Source of the DNA: Dehalococcoidia bacterium
Lineage (GTDB): Bacteria; Chloroflexota; Dehalococcoidia; GIF9; UBA5629
NCBI GenBank assembly: GCA_041653995.1
Contig: JBAZEK010000004.1
Coordinates: 124,001 to 188,000 of the forward strand
DNA: 64,000 nt
Direction of reading: 5' to 3'
Shown: one piece after another, positions 8,138-16,950 of the stretch
How positions within the stretch are numbered: the first letter of the stretch is position 1
How the letters are laid out: the number at the start of each line of letters is the position of its first letter
The notes under the pieces: model-generated
Told to the model about the DNA's origin: nothing
What the model saw: the letters and a program-made list of their open reading frames with translations, nothing else
Databases searched by the model: none
Program-made: the position numbers and the translations under genes

Positions 8138-9916
8138 TCAGGTCTGAAAACGTCCCATAAACACGATCAATGCAGGCAAATCCCCTTCCACCCTGATCTT
8201 GCCCTGCGCAAAGGCTGCTGGAAGGCCAAGCATCTTGAGCGCGACCAGCTTATATGTAAGTGAGTCGGCGGTCAGGGTAGCCAGAGGTGCTGGCGTGCCC
8301 GGCAGGGGCGTCCCTTCGATCACCTCAGCCACGCCGTTCCGGACAGTGACGGTAAACTTCCTTCCGATATCGGGGAATATATACAGCACCGATTCATATA
8401 CACCGGCGGCTTTTCCCGTATCCAGCCTGGGAGCCATATTATCGAAAACAAAGTCGACAGGCATCGATGCTACGGTTTCCACCGGAAGACTGGAGCCCAG
8501 TTGAGATGGTGGACCCTGCGTTAGCTCAAGGGCTGATTCCAGCAAATAGGCGCGGCCATTGGTGTTAACAGTATCAGCGGCAAGCTGCCGATAGGCCTCG
8601 GCCAGCATCTCCTTCACCCGGCCCTGCACAGGTCCGGCGGCAAGCCCGCAGTCATTTAGCTTGGTTAAAAGGTGAACAGCCCACCTGGCATCGCCTTCTT
8701 TGAGCGCCTGGCTCGCCTTGCCAACAACGACGTCGGTTCCGCCCATCATCTCTATCTCACGTTTGACCGCTTCCGTATGGTTCATGGGATACAGCTTGCC
8801 GGCACTGCCATCAAACCAACCAAGGTTGTTAGTGTAGATAGCCCGGGCGGACCAGTCCACCTGGCCGTATCCTTCCCAGAGGTACGGTAGACTTGCGAGA
8901 TGGTCGGGGAGCTTGACGCTTTCAGCGATGGTATCGATATCCTCACCACGGTTGGCGCGGCGGATAACATCGTCACGGACGTACTGGATAGCATCCCTGT
9001 AGTTGGTCAGCGCCTGCGCAATCTTATCTTTCCCGTGCAGTGTGGACGTATGGCTGGGCACAAGGTGTTCCGCCTCGAGACGGCGCATGTCATCGATGCT
9101 TTGTATCCATCCGTCTGTCGGCCTCGGACTGGCGCCGCGGATCGTGTAAAGGTTGGGGAAGGCCCAGTAGAAATTATCCGCTGCCAGCAGCGTCTCATCT
9201 TCGGGAATCCAGACGATCAACTGGTCATGCGTCTCCCCGGGGGCGGAATGCAGCTCTATTTTCAGCCCGCCGATATCCAGAACCTTCACACCTGAAAAAG
9301 TATCGGTCGGCATGAGGGGGCCCAGCTCCGACATATCATTCAGGGTGAAGGTGAGCATAACCGGTCCGACCGCCGAGCAGGGTACTTCCTCCCGTGAAAT
9401 GTGGTACCCCATCTGCCTCATACCTCTAACCGCTTCCGACCTGCCGAACATGCCGAACTGCTTAAACCAGTGAGAGAGGAATGAATCCGTGGCCCATATG
9501 CGTGTACCGTCTTCCGCCCAGACCGTTGTCCCCATAGTGTGATCGACATGGCTGTGTGTGTAAATAATTGCCTTAACAGGCCCGGACGGCGCGGCCACTG
9601 CAAGAGCCTGCTTCACAGCGCCGGCGGCTGCCGGGTTGATGGAGGTATCAACAATGACATTTCCCTCATCCGTATGAATAAGCACCGTGCTGGCGAGGTC
9701 ATAGCCCTGGGCCGCCCAGACATGCTCCGATACCCTCTCGACCCTGGGGGCTCCCACCTGCTCCGCGCAATGCCTGCTGATAGTATCCAGAGCAGGTGTG
9801 TCAGTAATCGTCCGGGGTTCTCCCTGCCAGGTCTGGCAGGACAAGGCGGTAGCCGTGACTATCGACACCAGTACAGTTACAAGCGCAGTTTTTATGCCGC
9901 TCGTCTCTCCTATCAT
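8138..9916 (-). CDS. Alkylsulfatase-like metallo-beta-lactamase, exported
   Basis: A 592-residue protein with a signal sequence ending in TATALSC (C27, lipoprotein-like but imperfect lipobox). The metallo-beta-lactamase domain carries THSHVDHTMG (HxHxDH), APGETHDQLIVW and VPSHTSTLHG. A central helical dimerisation region (about 320-460, including SLPYLWEGYGQVDWSARAI) and a C-terminal SCP2-like domain follow, the three-domain plan of SdsA1/BDS1 alkylsulfatases. Such enzymes cleave alkyl sulfate esters to alcohol and sulfate. It starts 14 nt after the CoA ligase gene at 9931-11529 and is surely co-transcribed with it, suggesting that the sulfatase product, or an acid made from it, is activated to a CoA ester. 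Confidence 0.88.
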   Translation of the reverse strand: MIGETSGIKTALVTVLVSIVTATALSCQTWQGEPRTITDTPALDTISRHCAEQVGAPRVERVSEHVWAAQGYDLASTVLIHTDEGNVIVDTSINPAAAGAVKQALAVAAPSGPVKAIIYTHSHVDHTMGTTVWAEDGTRIWATDSFLSHWFKQFGMFGRSEAVRGMRQMGYHISREEVPCSAVGPVMLTFTLNDMSELGPLMPTDTFSGVKVLDIGGLKIELHSAPGETHDQLIVWIPEDETLLAADNFYWAFPNLYTIRGASPRPTDGWIQSIDDMRRLEAEHLVPSHTSTLHGKDKIAQALTNYRDAIQYVRDDVIRRANRGEDIDTIAESVKLPDHLASLPYLWEGYGQVDWSARAIYTNNLGWFDGSAGKLYPMNHTEAVKREIEMMGGTDVVVGKASQALKEGDARWAVHLLTKLNDCGLAAGPVQGRVKEMLAEAYRQLAADTVNTNGRAYLLESALELTQGPPSQLGSSLPVETVASMPVDFVFDNMAPRLDTGKAAGVYESVLYIFPDIGRKFTVTVRNGVAEVIEGTPLPGTPAPLATLTADSLTYKLVALKMLGLPAAFAQGKIRVEGDLPALIVFMGRFQT

Positions 9917-9930
9917 TTGCCTTCTCCCTT

Positions 9931-11529
9931 CTATTCCATCTTGCGCAGATCAGCCCGCAATAACTTGCCCAGGATATTCTTGGGCAGCGCGTTTATAAAC
10001 TGCACCTTGCCGGGCGTTTTAAACGAGGGCAGGTGTTTCTTGCAATGCTCGATGATTTCGTCCTCGCTGCACTGCTCACCCTCTCTGATCACGACGAACG
10101 CCTTTATCTCCTCCCCGTATACCCTGTCCTTGATCCCCACGCAGCCCGCTTCAAGCACCTTGGGATGCCTGCCGACAACTTCTTCGACTTCCCTGGGCGA
10201 AACGTTTTCTCCTCCGCGGATGATTATGTCCTTCTTTCTGTCAGTGATATAAAAGTAGCCGTCTCCGTCCATGTAACCGATGTCACCCGTATGCAGCCAG
10301 CCGTTTTTAAGCGTCTCGGCCGTCTCTTCCGGCATATTCCAGTAACCTTTCATTACAGCGAGCCCCCTGATAACCAGCTCCCCCCTTCCTTCAGGCGGCA
10401 ACTCGCAGTCCTGGTCGTCGAATATTTTCATTGTGTTGCACTTGAGCATGTTGACGCCGATGGAGCCGATCTTGGGAGGGCGCGTGGTGGGATTGCCCGC
10501 TGTCAGAGCGCCGGACTCCGTCAGTCCCCAGCCCTCGTGTATGTGGACGCCGGTCTTATCCTTCCACCTGGATGCGATGCCCGGATCGAGCGCCGCAGCC
10601 CCCGAGTTGCAGTATTTAAGGGAACTGAGGTCATACTTATCGAAATCGGGTTGGTCCAGCATGTGAACGTACATGGTCGGCACCATAGCAAGGTACTCGA
10701 TGCGCATCTCCTGGATGAATTTGAGCGCCGCCGCCGGATTCCACCACTTCATCACCACATATCTGGATCCGACCAGGTTGCCGAAATTCATAAAAGACAG
10801 GCCGTACGAATGAGATAGCGGCAATACTGCCAGAAATAATACCTGCCGGTCGTGTCCCGTAACTACCTGTTGCGTCTCCTCGATCTGATAAGTCAGTTTG
10901 TTAAGATCCCGGTGTACATTGGTCAGTGTAGTGGGGGAGCACATGGCTGTAAAATCAGCGAAGCAAACCGCGTTGATCCACAGCGAGAAGTGGGTATGCA
11001 TCACCCCCTTGGGATTCCCGGTCGTGCCGGAAGTATAGATGAGCGCCGCCAGGTCGTCGGAATCCATCTCCTCAACCTTCAATTCACTGCCGGAGCTCTC
11101 CAGCAGCTTTCTCAGAGAGAGGGTGCCCGGCTCATCGTCCTTGTCTATCAGGATTATGTTCTTGAGGCCCGGCGCGCTTTTCTGTGCCTCCCTGATCCAG
11201 GGCAGGTAATCGGACGTCGTTATGGTCACCCCGGCGCCGCAATCCCTGTAAATATGGGATATCTGGTCCGGCCGCAATATGGGATTCATGGGCACGGCGA
11301 TGGCGCCGATTTTATAGGCGGCATTGAACGCACAGCCGATCTCAGGGCAGTTCGGCAGCTGGGTGACCACGCGGTCTCCTCTGCTGATGCCGATCGATTT
11401 GAGCGCGTTGCCCAGGCGGCTGGACATCTCGTCCAATTCAACGTTGGTATACCATTTACCCTCGAAATAACAGCACTGGTATTCCCCGAATTTCCTGATC
11501 CCTTCAACTACAAGGTTGGCCAGGTTCAT
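9931..11529 (-). CDS. AMP-forming acyl-CoA ligase
   Basis: A 532-residue ANL ligase. Motifs: LIYTSGTTGNPKGVMHTH (about 164-181), GWGLTESGAL, HTGDIGYMDGDGYFYITDR, RGGENVSPREVEE and the C-terminal lysine region PKNILGKLLRADL. AGGAGG precedes the ATG. It is the first gene of a two-gene unit with the alkylsulfatase-like gene and reads divergently from the ligase at 11853; a good promoter lies at 11642-11669. The substrate is unknown, with an aliphatic acid plausible from the sulfatase partner. Confidence 0.93.
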   Translation of the reverse strand: MNLANLVVEGIRKFGEYQCCYFEGKWYTNVELDEMSSRLGNALKSIGISRGDRVVTQLPNCPEIGCAFNAAYKIGAIAVPMNPILRPDQISHIYRDCGAGVTITTSDYLPWIREAQKSAPGLKNIILIDKDDEPGTLSLRKLLESSGSELKVEEMDSDDLAALIYTSGTTGNPKGVMHTHFSLWINAVCFADFTAMCSPTTLTNVHRDLNKLTYQIEETQQVVTGHDRQVLFLAVLPLSHSYGLSFMNFGNLVGSRYVVMKWWNPAAALKFIQEMRIEYLAMVPTMYVHMLDQPDFDKYDLSSLKYCNSGAAALDPGIASRWKDKTGVHIHEGWGLTESGALTAGNPTTRPPKIGSIGVNMLKCNTMKIFDDQDCELPPEGRGELVIRGLAVMKGYWNMPEETAETLKNGWLHTGDIGYMDGDGYFYITDRKKDIIIRGGENVSPREVEEVVGRHPKVLEAGCVGIKDRVYGEEIKAFVVIREGEQCSEDEIIEHCKKHLPSFKTPGKVQFINALPKNILGKLLRADLRKME

Positions 11530-11852
11530 CCCAACACCTCCTGCTGATATTCATCGCAGCTTCACACTGCGATGCCAGGACAAGTCCAGGCTGTGCAAAA
11601 CACCCTGAAATAAGCTGGATATAACTGACTGACAGTCGCTTATTCTAACAGAAGGATATCAATAGTCAAGTATCTGACGACGGGAGATACAATATTAATA
11701 TTTAAATATAAATACATACTTCTTTACATTTCGACAGGCGATGCTTTACCATTTTATGCGGGCTCAGCCTGCCCTGTTATGATCCTCGCGGGGCTGTACC
11801 TCCATAGAACACCATATTGATCAGGTCCGGATAACTCATAGAGGAGGTTAAA
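11530..11852. other. Divergent intergenic region between two CoA ligases
   Basis: This 323-nt stretch holds no convincing gene. It contains the minus-strand promoter at 11642-11669, an AT-rich block at about 11690-11730, and a possible extended -10 for the plus strand (TG-T-TATGAT, 11775-11783) without a good -35. AGAGGAGG before 11853 is the ribosome-binding site of the plus-strand ligase. Confidence 0.7.
11642..11669 (-). promoter_or_regulatory. Promoter for the ligase/sulfatase unit
   Basis: On the minus strand TTGACT (11669-11664) is followed after 16 nt by TAGAAT (11647-11642), preceded by TGT, giving an extended -10. It points at the ligase that starts at 11529, leaving a leader of about 105 nt. 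Confidence 0.6.
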
Positions 11853-13370
11853 ATGCATCTGCCCGGTATGCTGGAGGCCAGGGCCTCCAAGATTGGAGAC
11901 AAGCCTGCCCTGATTTACAAGGACCAGCCTGTAACCTACAGCCAGCTTCTGACCAGGGTACAGAAGTTCGCGCATGCCCTCAAAAAGCTCGGCGTCAAAT
12001 CCGATGACAAAGTCGCCATCATGCTCAATAACTGTCCCGAGTTTATCGTGACCTATTTCGCCTGTGCCTACCTGGGAGCGGTGGCCGTGCCGGTCAATAT
12101 TTTTTACAAGGAGCGGGAGCTGGAATACCTGCTGAGGGACAGCGACTCGGTCGCCCTGGTGGCGAACCCGGCCTTTGCCGAGCATTTCAGCAAAATCACA
12201 AATAAACCTCCCCTCTTCAAACACCTGATCGTAAACGGCGCCTATCGCGAAGGGCTGGAGTTCTCCAAGCTCGAGGCGGAGGCGCCGTCAACTCCTTTTA
12301 AAGCCCTGTGTAAGGAAAAAGACGTGGTGGAGATCCTCTACACATCGGGCACCACCGGCGAACCAAAGGGCACCATGCTGACGCACGCCAACCTGTTTTT
12401 CCATGCCGACATCATCGTCAGCCTGCTCAAACTGGGAGACAACGACCGCGCGCTGATGGTGGTCCCGGCATTCCACGGCTTCGGTATCACCGTGATACTC
12501 TGCTCGCTGGTCACCGGCTCATCGTTCGTGCTGCTGGACCCCTTCAATCCCGTCGAGATCTTCGAACAGATTGAGAAACACAAGGTCACCTTCCTGCCCA
12601 TGGTTGTTGCCATGTATTTCATGCTGATCAACCACCCGGACCGCGGCAAGTACGACCTCTCGTCGCTGCGAATCGGCATCTCAGGAGCCTCGGCCATGCC
12701 CGCGCAGCTCATGAAGGACTCCTCTACTGCACTTAACGTCGTGATACTCGAGGCCTGGGGATTAACCGAATGCTCGGCCTCGGCCACCATGCAGCGCTCG
12801 GGCCTGGCCTATAAACAGGGCAGCGTCGGGTTGGCCTATCCCGGCGTGAAAGTGGGCGTCATGGACGAATCGGGCAAGCTTCTGGCAGCAGGAGAAGTGG
12901 GCGAGTTGGTCATCCAGGGCCCGATTGTGATGAAAGGCTATTATAAAAAGCCCAAAGAAACCGCCGAGACGTTGCGCGGGGGTTGGCTGCATACCGGAGA
13001 TATGGGGTATTACGATAAGGACGGCTACTTCTTCATGGTCGACCGCAAGAAGGAGCTGATCAATGTCGGAGGCGAGAAGGTATTCCCGCGCGAGGTGGAG
13101 GAATTAATGTACAAGCACCCTTCCGTGGCCGATGCGGCGCTGGTGCCGCAGCGGGACGTCCGCCTGGGGGAGATACCCGTAGCCATCGTGGTGCCCAAGC
13201 CTGGTGCGACATTAACAGAGAAGGATATCACCGACTTTTTGGGCGATAAGCTGGCGCGCTTCAAGGTGCCGCGTCACGTCTATATACTGCAACAGGTGCC
13301 GCGCAACCCGATGGGAAAGATACTGAAAAAAGAGCTGGTCAAGATGCTGAACGACGGCCAGATAAAGTGA
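11853..13370 (+). CDS. AMP-forming acyl-CoA ligase upstream of the reductase operon
   Basis: A 505-residue ANL ligase of FadD/benzoate-ligase size. Motifs: ILYTSGTTGEPKGTMLTH (about 161-178), EAWGLTECSA, HTGDMGYYDKDGYFFMVDR, NVGGEKVFPREVEE and PRNPMGKILKKEL. GAGGAGG lies seven bases before the ATG. It reads in the same direction as, and 119 nt ahead of, the benzoyl-CoA-reductase-like genes, so it is the best candidate to make their CoA-ester substrate. Whether that is an aromatic acid cannot be told from motifs alone. Confidence 0.93.
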   Translation: MHLPGMLEARASKIGDKPALIYKDQPVTYSQLLTRVQKFAHALKKLGVKSDDKVAIMLNNCPEFIVTYFACAYLGAVAVPVNIFYKERELEYLLRDSDSVALVANPAFAEHFSKITNKPPLFKHLIVNGAYREGLEFSKLEAEAPSTPFKALCKEKDVVEILYTSGTTGEPKGTMLTHANLFFHADIIVSLLKLGDNDRALMVVPAFHGFGITVILCSLVTGSSFVLLDPFNPVEIFEQIEKHKVTFLPMVVAMYFMLINHPDRGKYDLSSLRIGISGASAMPAQLMKDSSTALNVVILEAWGLTECSASATMQRSGLAYKQGSVGLAYPGVKVGVMDESGKLLAAGEVGELVIQGPIVMKGYYKKPKETAETLRGGWLHTGDMGYYDKDGYFFMVDRKKELINVGGEKVFPREVEELMYKHPSVADAALVPQRDVRLGEIPVAIVVPKPGATLTEKDITDFLGDKLARFKVPRHVYILQQVPRNPMGKILKKELVKMLNDGQIK

Positions 13371-13385
13371 CGGATCGAACCTGTG

Positions 13386-13399
13386 ATGAAACGTTTCAT
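13386..13399. promoter_or_regulatory. Palindrome in the leader of the reductase operon
   Basis: ATGAAACGTTTCAT is a perfect 14-bp palindrome centred between 13392 and 13393, 16 nt after the ligase stop and about 90 nt before the first reductase gene. It is the only clear operator-like sequence in this gap. The cognate regulator is unknown. Confidence 0.45.
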
Positions 13400-13489
13400 T
13401 TACGTCTTTGCAATAAGGCCGGCGATATTCTAAGATTTAATTCCGGTATTAAAGATGTTACTTATATTTAATTCATAAAGGGGTGCAAA

Positions 13490-14851
13490 ATGAGCGAAAC
13501 CGCAACTCCCGCCAAGACCGAGAAGAAGAGAGCCATTAACCGTCTCAAGAGCATGTATCCGCTGCGCAACCTGGTGCAGCAGGACTATGTCAACACTCTG
13601 CAGGCCAGCAACGAGGGCAAGCCGACAGTGTGGTCCATGCTCAATTACTGGGAGGGCGACCTCCCGCTCAAGGCCATGGGGCTCAACATCGTTTACCCCG
13701 AGAACTACGCCACGCTGCTGGCGGCCTCGGGCGCGGCCGAGCCGTTCCTGGACGCGTCGGACTCCGACGGCTTCCCCACACACATGTGCGGATACGGAAG
13801 GAGCACCATAGGATACTCCTATCGCATGATGAAGGAAAACAACGGCAAGATACCGCCCGATGCGCCGCTGGGCGGCATGGCCAAACCGGCGCTGCTGCTC
13901 GGATCGGGCATTATCTGCGACGCCCGCTTCAAGTGGTTCCAGGCGCTGGCCAGATATTTCGATGCTCCTGAATGGTGCCTCGAGATGCCCATGATGGCTA
14001 CATTCGAAGGTACCGAGCCTGATATCGAAGATTATCAGGTCAAATTCCTGACCAGGGAGATCAAGGACTTCATAGAATTCCTGGAAAAACTGCTGAAGAA
14101 GAAGATGGACTGGGCCAAACTGGAGGAGTTGATCGATCTGGCCACCAGGATACACGAGACCACCTGGCAGATCGGCGAGGCCCGCAAGGCCATACCCGGG
14201 CCCATGCACAGCACGGACTTCTGGAGCAGCATGCCGCCCGCCCTCTTTTTTGCCGGCGATATGAATGTATCTCTCAAGCTGTACCAGGACATGCTGGCCG
14301 AGGTGCGGGAGCGCGTTAAGAACAAGGAATCGGGCATCAACTTCCCGGAAAGGTACCGCCTGATCTTCGCCGAGCTTCCGCCCTGGCACAGCCTGAAGTT
14401 CTTCGACAATCTGGCCGAGAAGGGCTGGAATTTCGTCTTCGAGAGCTTCGGCTACCACAACACCAGGCCGCTCGACCTGAGCAAGGTCAGCGATCCCTGC
14501 GAGAAGCTGGCGCGCTTCTCGCGCAATTTCTGGTTCAACGTTTTCCCCGATGCCAAGAAGGACGGTATCTCCAATCCAGTCGTTGAGACCTACCTCAAGA
14601 TCGCCCGTGGCTTTAAGGCCGACGGCTTCTTCATGCATCCGCTTATCTCCTGCCGCGCAGCCAGCTGCAGCCTCAGGACGATACAGCACTTCGAGCAGGA
14701 CAAGCTGGATATACCCAGCCTGTGGGTGGAGGGCGACATCATCGACAAGCGCGTTTTCAATCCTCAGGAGGTGCTGGCCAAGGCCGAGGCCTTCGAGCAG
14801 ACCATGGACCATTACAGGACGGTCAGGAAATCCAAGGGGCTGGACTGGTAA
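13490..14851 (+). CDS. Benzoyl-CoA-reductase-like subunit B (BcrB/BzdO type)
   Basis: A 453-residue member of the HgdA/BcrB side of the 2-hydroxyacyl-CoA dehydratase/benzoyl-CoA reductase family. It should bind one [4Fe-4S] cluster and part of the CoA-ester site. Conserved cysteines include C100 in THMCGYGR, C143 in GIICDARF, C163 in EWCLEMP and C388 in LISCRAAS. Length fits the bzdO-type large subunit. AAAGGGG precedes the ATG. It begins a four-gene run B-C-A-D with gaps of 29 and 9 nt and a 4-nt overlap. A 453-residue paralogue at 20208 is highly similar throughout. The precise substrate (benzoyl-CoA or another conjugated acyl-CoA) is undetermined. Confidence 0.88.
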   Translation: MSETATPAKTEKKRAINRLKSMYPLRNLVQQDYVNTLQASNEGKPTVWSMLNYWEGDLPLKAMGLNIVYPENYATLLAASGAAEPFLDASDSDGFPTHMCGYGRSTIGYSYRMMKENNGKIPPDAPLGGMAKPALLLGSGIICDARFKWFQALARYFDAPEWCLEMPMMATFEGTEPDIEDYQVKFLTREIKDFIEFLEKLLKKKMDWAKLEELIDLATRIHETTWQIGEARKAIPGPMHSTDFWSSMPPALFFAGDMNVSLKLYQDMLAEVRERVKNKESGINFPERYRLIFAELPPWHSLKFFDNLAEKGWNFVFESFGYHNTRPLDLSKVSDPCEKLARFSRNFWFNVFPDAKKDGISNPVVETYLKIARGFKADGFFMHPLISCRAASCSLRTIQHFEQDKLDIPSLWVEGDIIDKRVFNPQEVLAKAEAFEQTMDHYRTVRKSKGLDW

Positions 14852-14880
14852 TCCGGGAATAATAAAATCGGGAGATTGAA

Positions 14881-16053
14881 ATGGTAATAGCTACAACCAG
14901 GGGTCTTTCAAGAGCACATGAGGTGTATGCGGACAGGGGACTGCGCGTGCGCGAGCTGCGTAAGGCCGGCAAGAAGATCATCGGCTATATCTGCCTCTAC
15001 CCGCCTGTCGAGATCATCAGCGCACTGGGGTTCGTGCCGTTCCGCGTCTTCGGCGATATGAGCGAGCCGATCACCGCCGCCGACCAGGTATCCACCACCG
15101 TGGTCTGCCCGTTCCTGCGCAGCATCATCGACCTGGGACTCAAAGGCAAATTCGACTTCCTGGACGGCATCGTGGGAGCGCATACCTGCGATATCGGAAT
15201 GACCCTGATCATTTCCTGGCGCGATTACGTCAAGGACGCGCCCTTCACACACCTGATAGATGTGCCGCATACCGACCACGACCCGGCTGTCGACTACTTC
15301 GAAGGGCAGATCAACTCCTTCAAACGTCACCTGGAAGAATTGGCCGGCGAGAAGCTGACCGACGATAAGCTGAAGAAAGCCTGTGAGCTTCATAATAAAC
15401 AGCGCAAGCTGGTGAGGGATCTCTACGATCTGCGCAAGTCCGACCCGCCCCTGCTGACATCCGTGGAGAATATAGAAGTACTGGTGGCCCTTTTCAGCCT
15501 GCCCGTGGATGAAGGCAATGAACTCCTGGAAGACGTCATCAAAGAGGTCAAGGAACGCAGTATAAAGCCTGCTAAAAAGAAGGCTCGCCTGCTGGTATGG
15601 GGACCCGTTTTCGACAACACGTCGCTTTATGAGCTCATAGAGAGCGCAGATGCCGATGTCGTAGTCGATGACACCTGCGTCGGCACCAGGGCATTCTGGG
15701 CGGACGTTAAAGCCCCTTATAATCTGCACTCCCTGGCGCAGCGCTACCTGGTCGATCTCAAGTGTCCTCGCACGTACCGGGACAGCGCGCATCACGAACT
15801 TGAGCGCAACTACGACAGGGATCTGGACAGCAGGTTCAACTATATCAAGAAGGCCGTCACCGACTGGAAAGTCAACGGCGCAATCCTGCAGAGCGTCAAA
15901 TACTGCGACACTCACGGCTACGAAGTGCCCAACCTGCGGCATTATCTCGATACGCTGGGCATTCCCAGCATCTATATCGAGCACGATTACAGCGAAAGGT
16001 CACTGGCGCCCATCAAGACCAGGGTTGAGGCATTCCTGGAGACGCTGGGATAA
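14881..16053 (+). CDS. Benzoyl-CoA-reductase-like subunit C (BcrC/BzdN type)
   Basis: A 390-residue HgdB/BcrC homologue, the partner of the preceding subunit. Family landmarks are clear: GYICLYPPVEIISALGFVP (C38), VVCPFLRSIIDLGL (C76), GAHTCD (C103), QSVKYCDTHGYEVP (C342) and the C-terminal EHDYSERSLAPIKTRVEAF. C76, C103 and C342 fall where the family ligates its [4Fe-4S] cluster. It starts 29 nt after the B-like gene, with GGGAG before the ATG. Together the B- and C-like subunits would form the active-site dimer. Confidence 0.9.
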   Translation: MVIATTRGLSRAHEVYADRGLRVRELRKAGKKIIGYICLYPPVEIISALGFVPFRVFGDMSEPITAADQVSTTVVCPFLRSIIDLGLKGKFDFLDGIVGAHTCDIGMTLIISWRDYVKDAPFTHLIDVPHTDHDPAVDYFEGQINSFKRHLEELAGEKLTDDKLKKACELHNKQRKLVRDLYDLRKSDPPLLTSVENIEVLVALFSLPVDEGNELLEDVIKEVKERSIKPAKKKARLLVWGPVFDNTSLYELIESADADVVVDDTCVGTRAFWADVKAPYNLHSLAQRYLVDLKCPRTYRDSAHHELERNYDRDLDSRFNYIKKAVTDWKVNGAILQSVKYCDTHGYEVPNLRHYLDTLGIPSIYIEHDYSERSLAPIKTRVEAFLETLG

Positions 16054-16062
16054 GGTAGCACC

Positions 16063-16950
16063 GTGCCCGGCATCGATGATCTGATCTCACGCCTTTATTT
16101 CGCCGGCATCGATATCGGCTCCACAATGTCCAAGGCAACAATTGTGGATGCCGAAGGCAAGATGCTGGCTTATGTTGTCGGCCCCACCGGCGCCCAGCAC
16201 CGACTGCGCGCCAACAAGGTCATGGAAGATACCCTGCGCAAGGGCGGATTGCCGCTCGCGGATATCGCCTATATAGTCTCCACCGGCTACGGCCGTGTCA
16301 ATGTGCCCTTTGCCGACAAGCAGATCACCGAGCTGACCTGCCACGCTAAAGGGGTGGCTGCGCTGTTTCCCGATGTGAAGACGGCCATTGATATCGGGGG
16401 ACAGGACGCCAAGGTGCTTAAAATAAAAAATGGCCGCCTTGTGGATTTTCTGACCAACGATAAATGCGCCGCCGGCACAGGCAGGTTCCTGGAGGTGGCC
16501 GCCGAAACCCTGGGGCTGGACCTCAACGAGATGGGCAATATCTCCCTCCAGACCGATACGCCGGTCAAGATCAACAGCCTGTGCACCATCTTCGCCCAGC
16601 AGGAGATCATCTCACGTCTATCAACGGGGGAACCCCTGCCCGATATACTGGCGGGAGTCTATATAGCCATAGCCACACGCGTGGTCAAGCTGGCCCGCCA
16701 GCTCAAGGTGGAGGCGCCGGTGGTCTTCACGGGCGGTGTGGCCAAGAACGCCGGCATGGTCAAAGCCATGGAGACCGTGCTGGGCGTGCCCGTGCTCATT
16801 CCCGAGGAGCCGCTTATCACCGGCTCGCTGGGAGCGGCCATTCTGGCGCGCGACGAGGCCTTCAAGCTGGTGCAGCGCGGCGAATACCAGGCGCACCGCG
16901 ACAAGAAGCTTACCGAGGCCCGTGTGGATTTCGGGGAGAAGGCTAAATGA
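16063..16950 (+). CDS. ASKHA ATPase, BcrA/BzdQ-like electron-activating subunit
   Basis: A 295-residue BadF/BadG/BcrA/BcrD-family ATPase that couples ATP hydrolysis to electron transfer from a subunit-bridging [4Fe-4S] cluster. Phosphate loops GIDIGSTMSK (15-24) and DIGGQDAK, adenosine motif FTGGVAKN, and both cluster cysteines, C135 in NDKCAAGTG and C174 in SLCTIF, are present. The start is GTG at 16063, nine bases after the previous stop. It is much shorter than Thauera-type BcrA, nearer the Bzd-type ATPases. The next gene overlaps it by 4 nt, so the two ATPases are translationally coupled. Confidence 0.9.
   Translation: MPGIDDLISRLYFAGIDIGSTMSKATIVDAEGKMLAYVVGPTGAQHRLRANKVMEDTLRKGGLPLADIAYIVSTGYGRVNVPFADKQITELTCHAKGVAALFPDVKTAIDIGGQDAKVLKIKNGRLVDFLTNDKCAAGTGRFLEVAAETLGLDLNEMGNISLQTDTPVKINSLCTIFAQQEIISRLSTGEPLPDILAGVYIAIATRVVKLARQLKVEAPVVFTGGVAKNAGMVKAMETVLGVPVLIPEEPLITGSLGAAILARDEAFKLVQRGEYQAHRDKKLTEARVDFGEKAK

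Noticed and set aside
13430..14812. Long 460-codon open frame antisense to the first BcrB-like gene
   Set aside because: It mirrors a gene with clear family motifs; the translation has no recognisable domain and reflects codon bias of the sense gene. The same holds for antisense frames at 14908-15984, 20856-21581 and 45027-style cases elsewhere.
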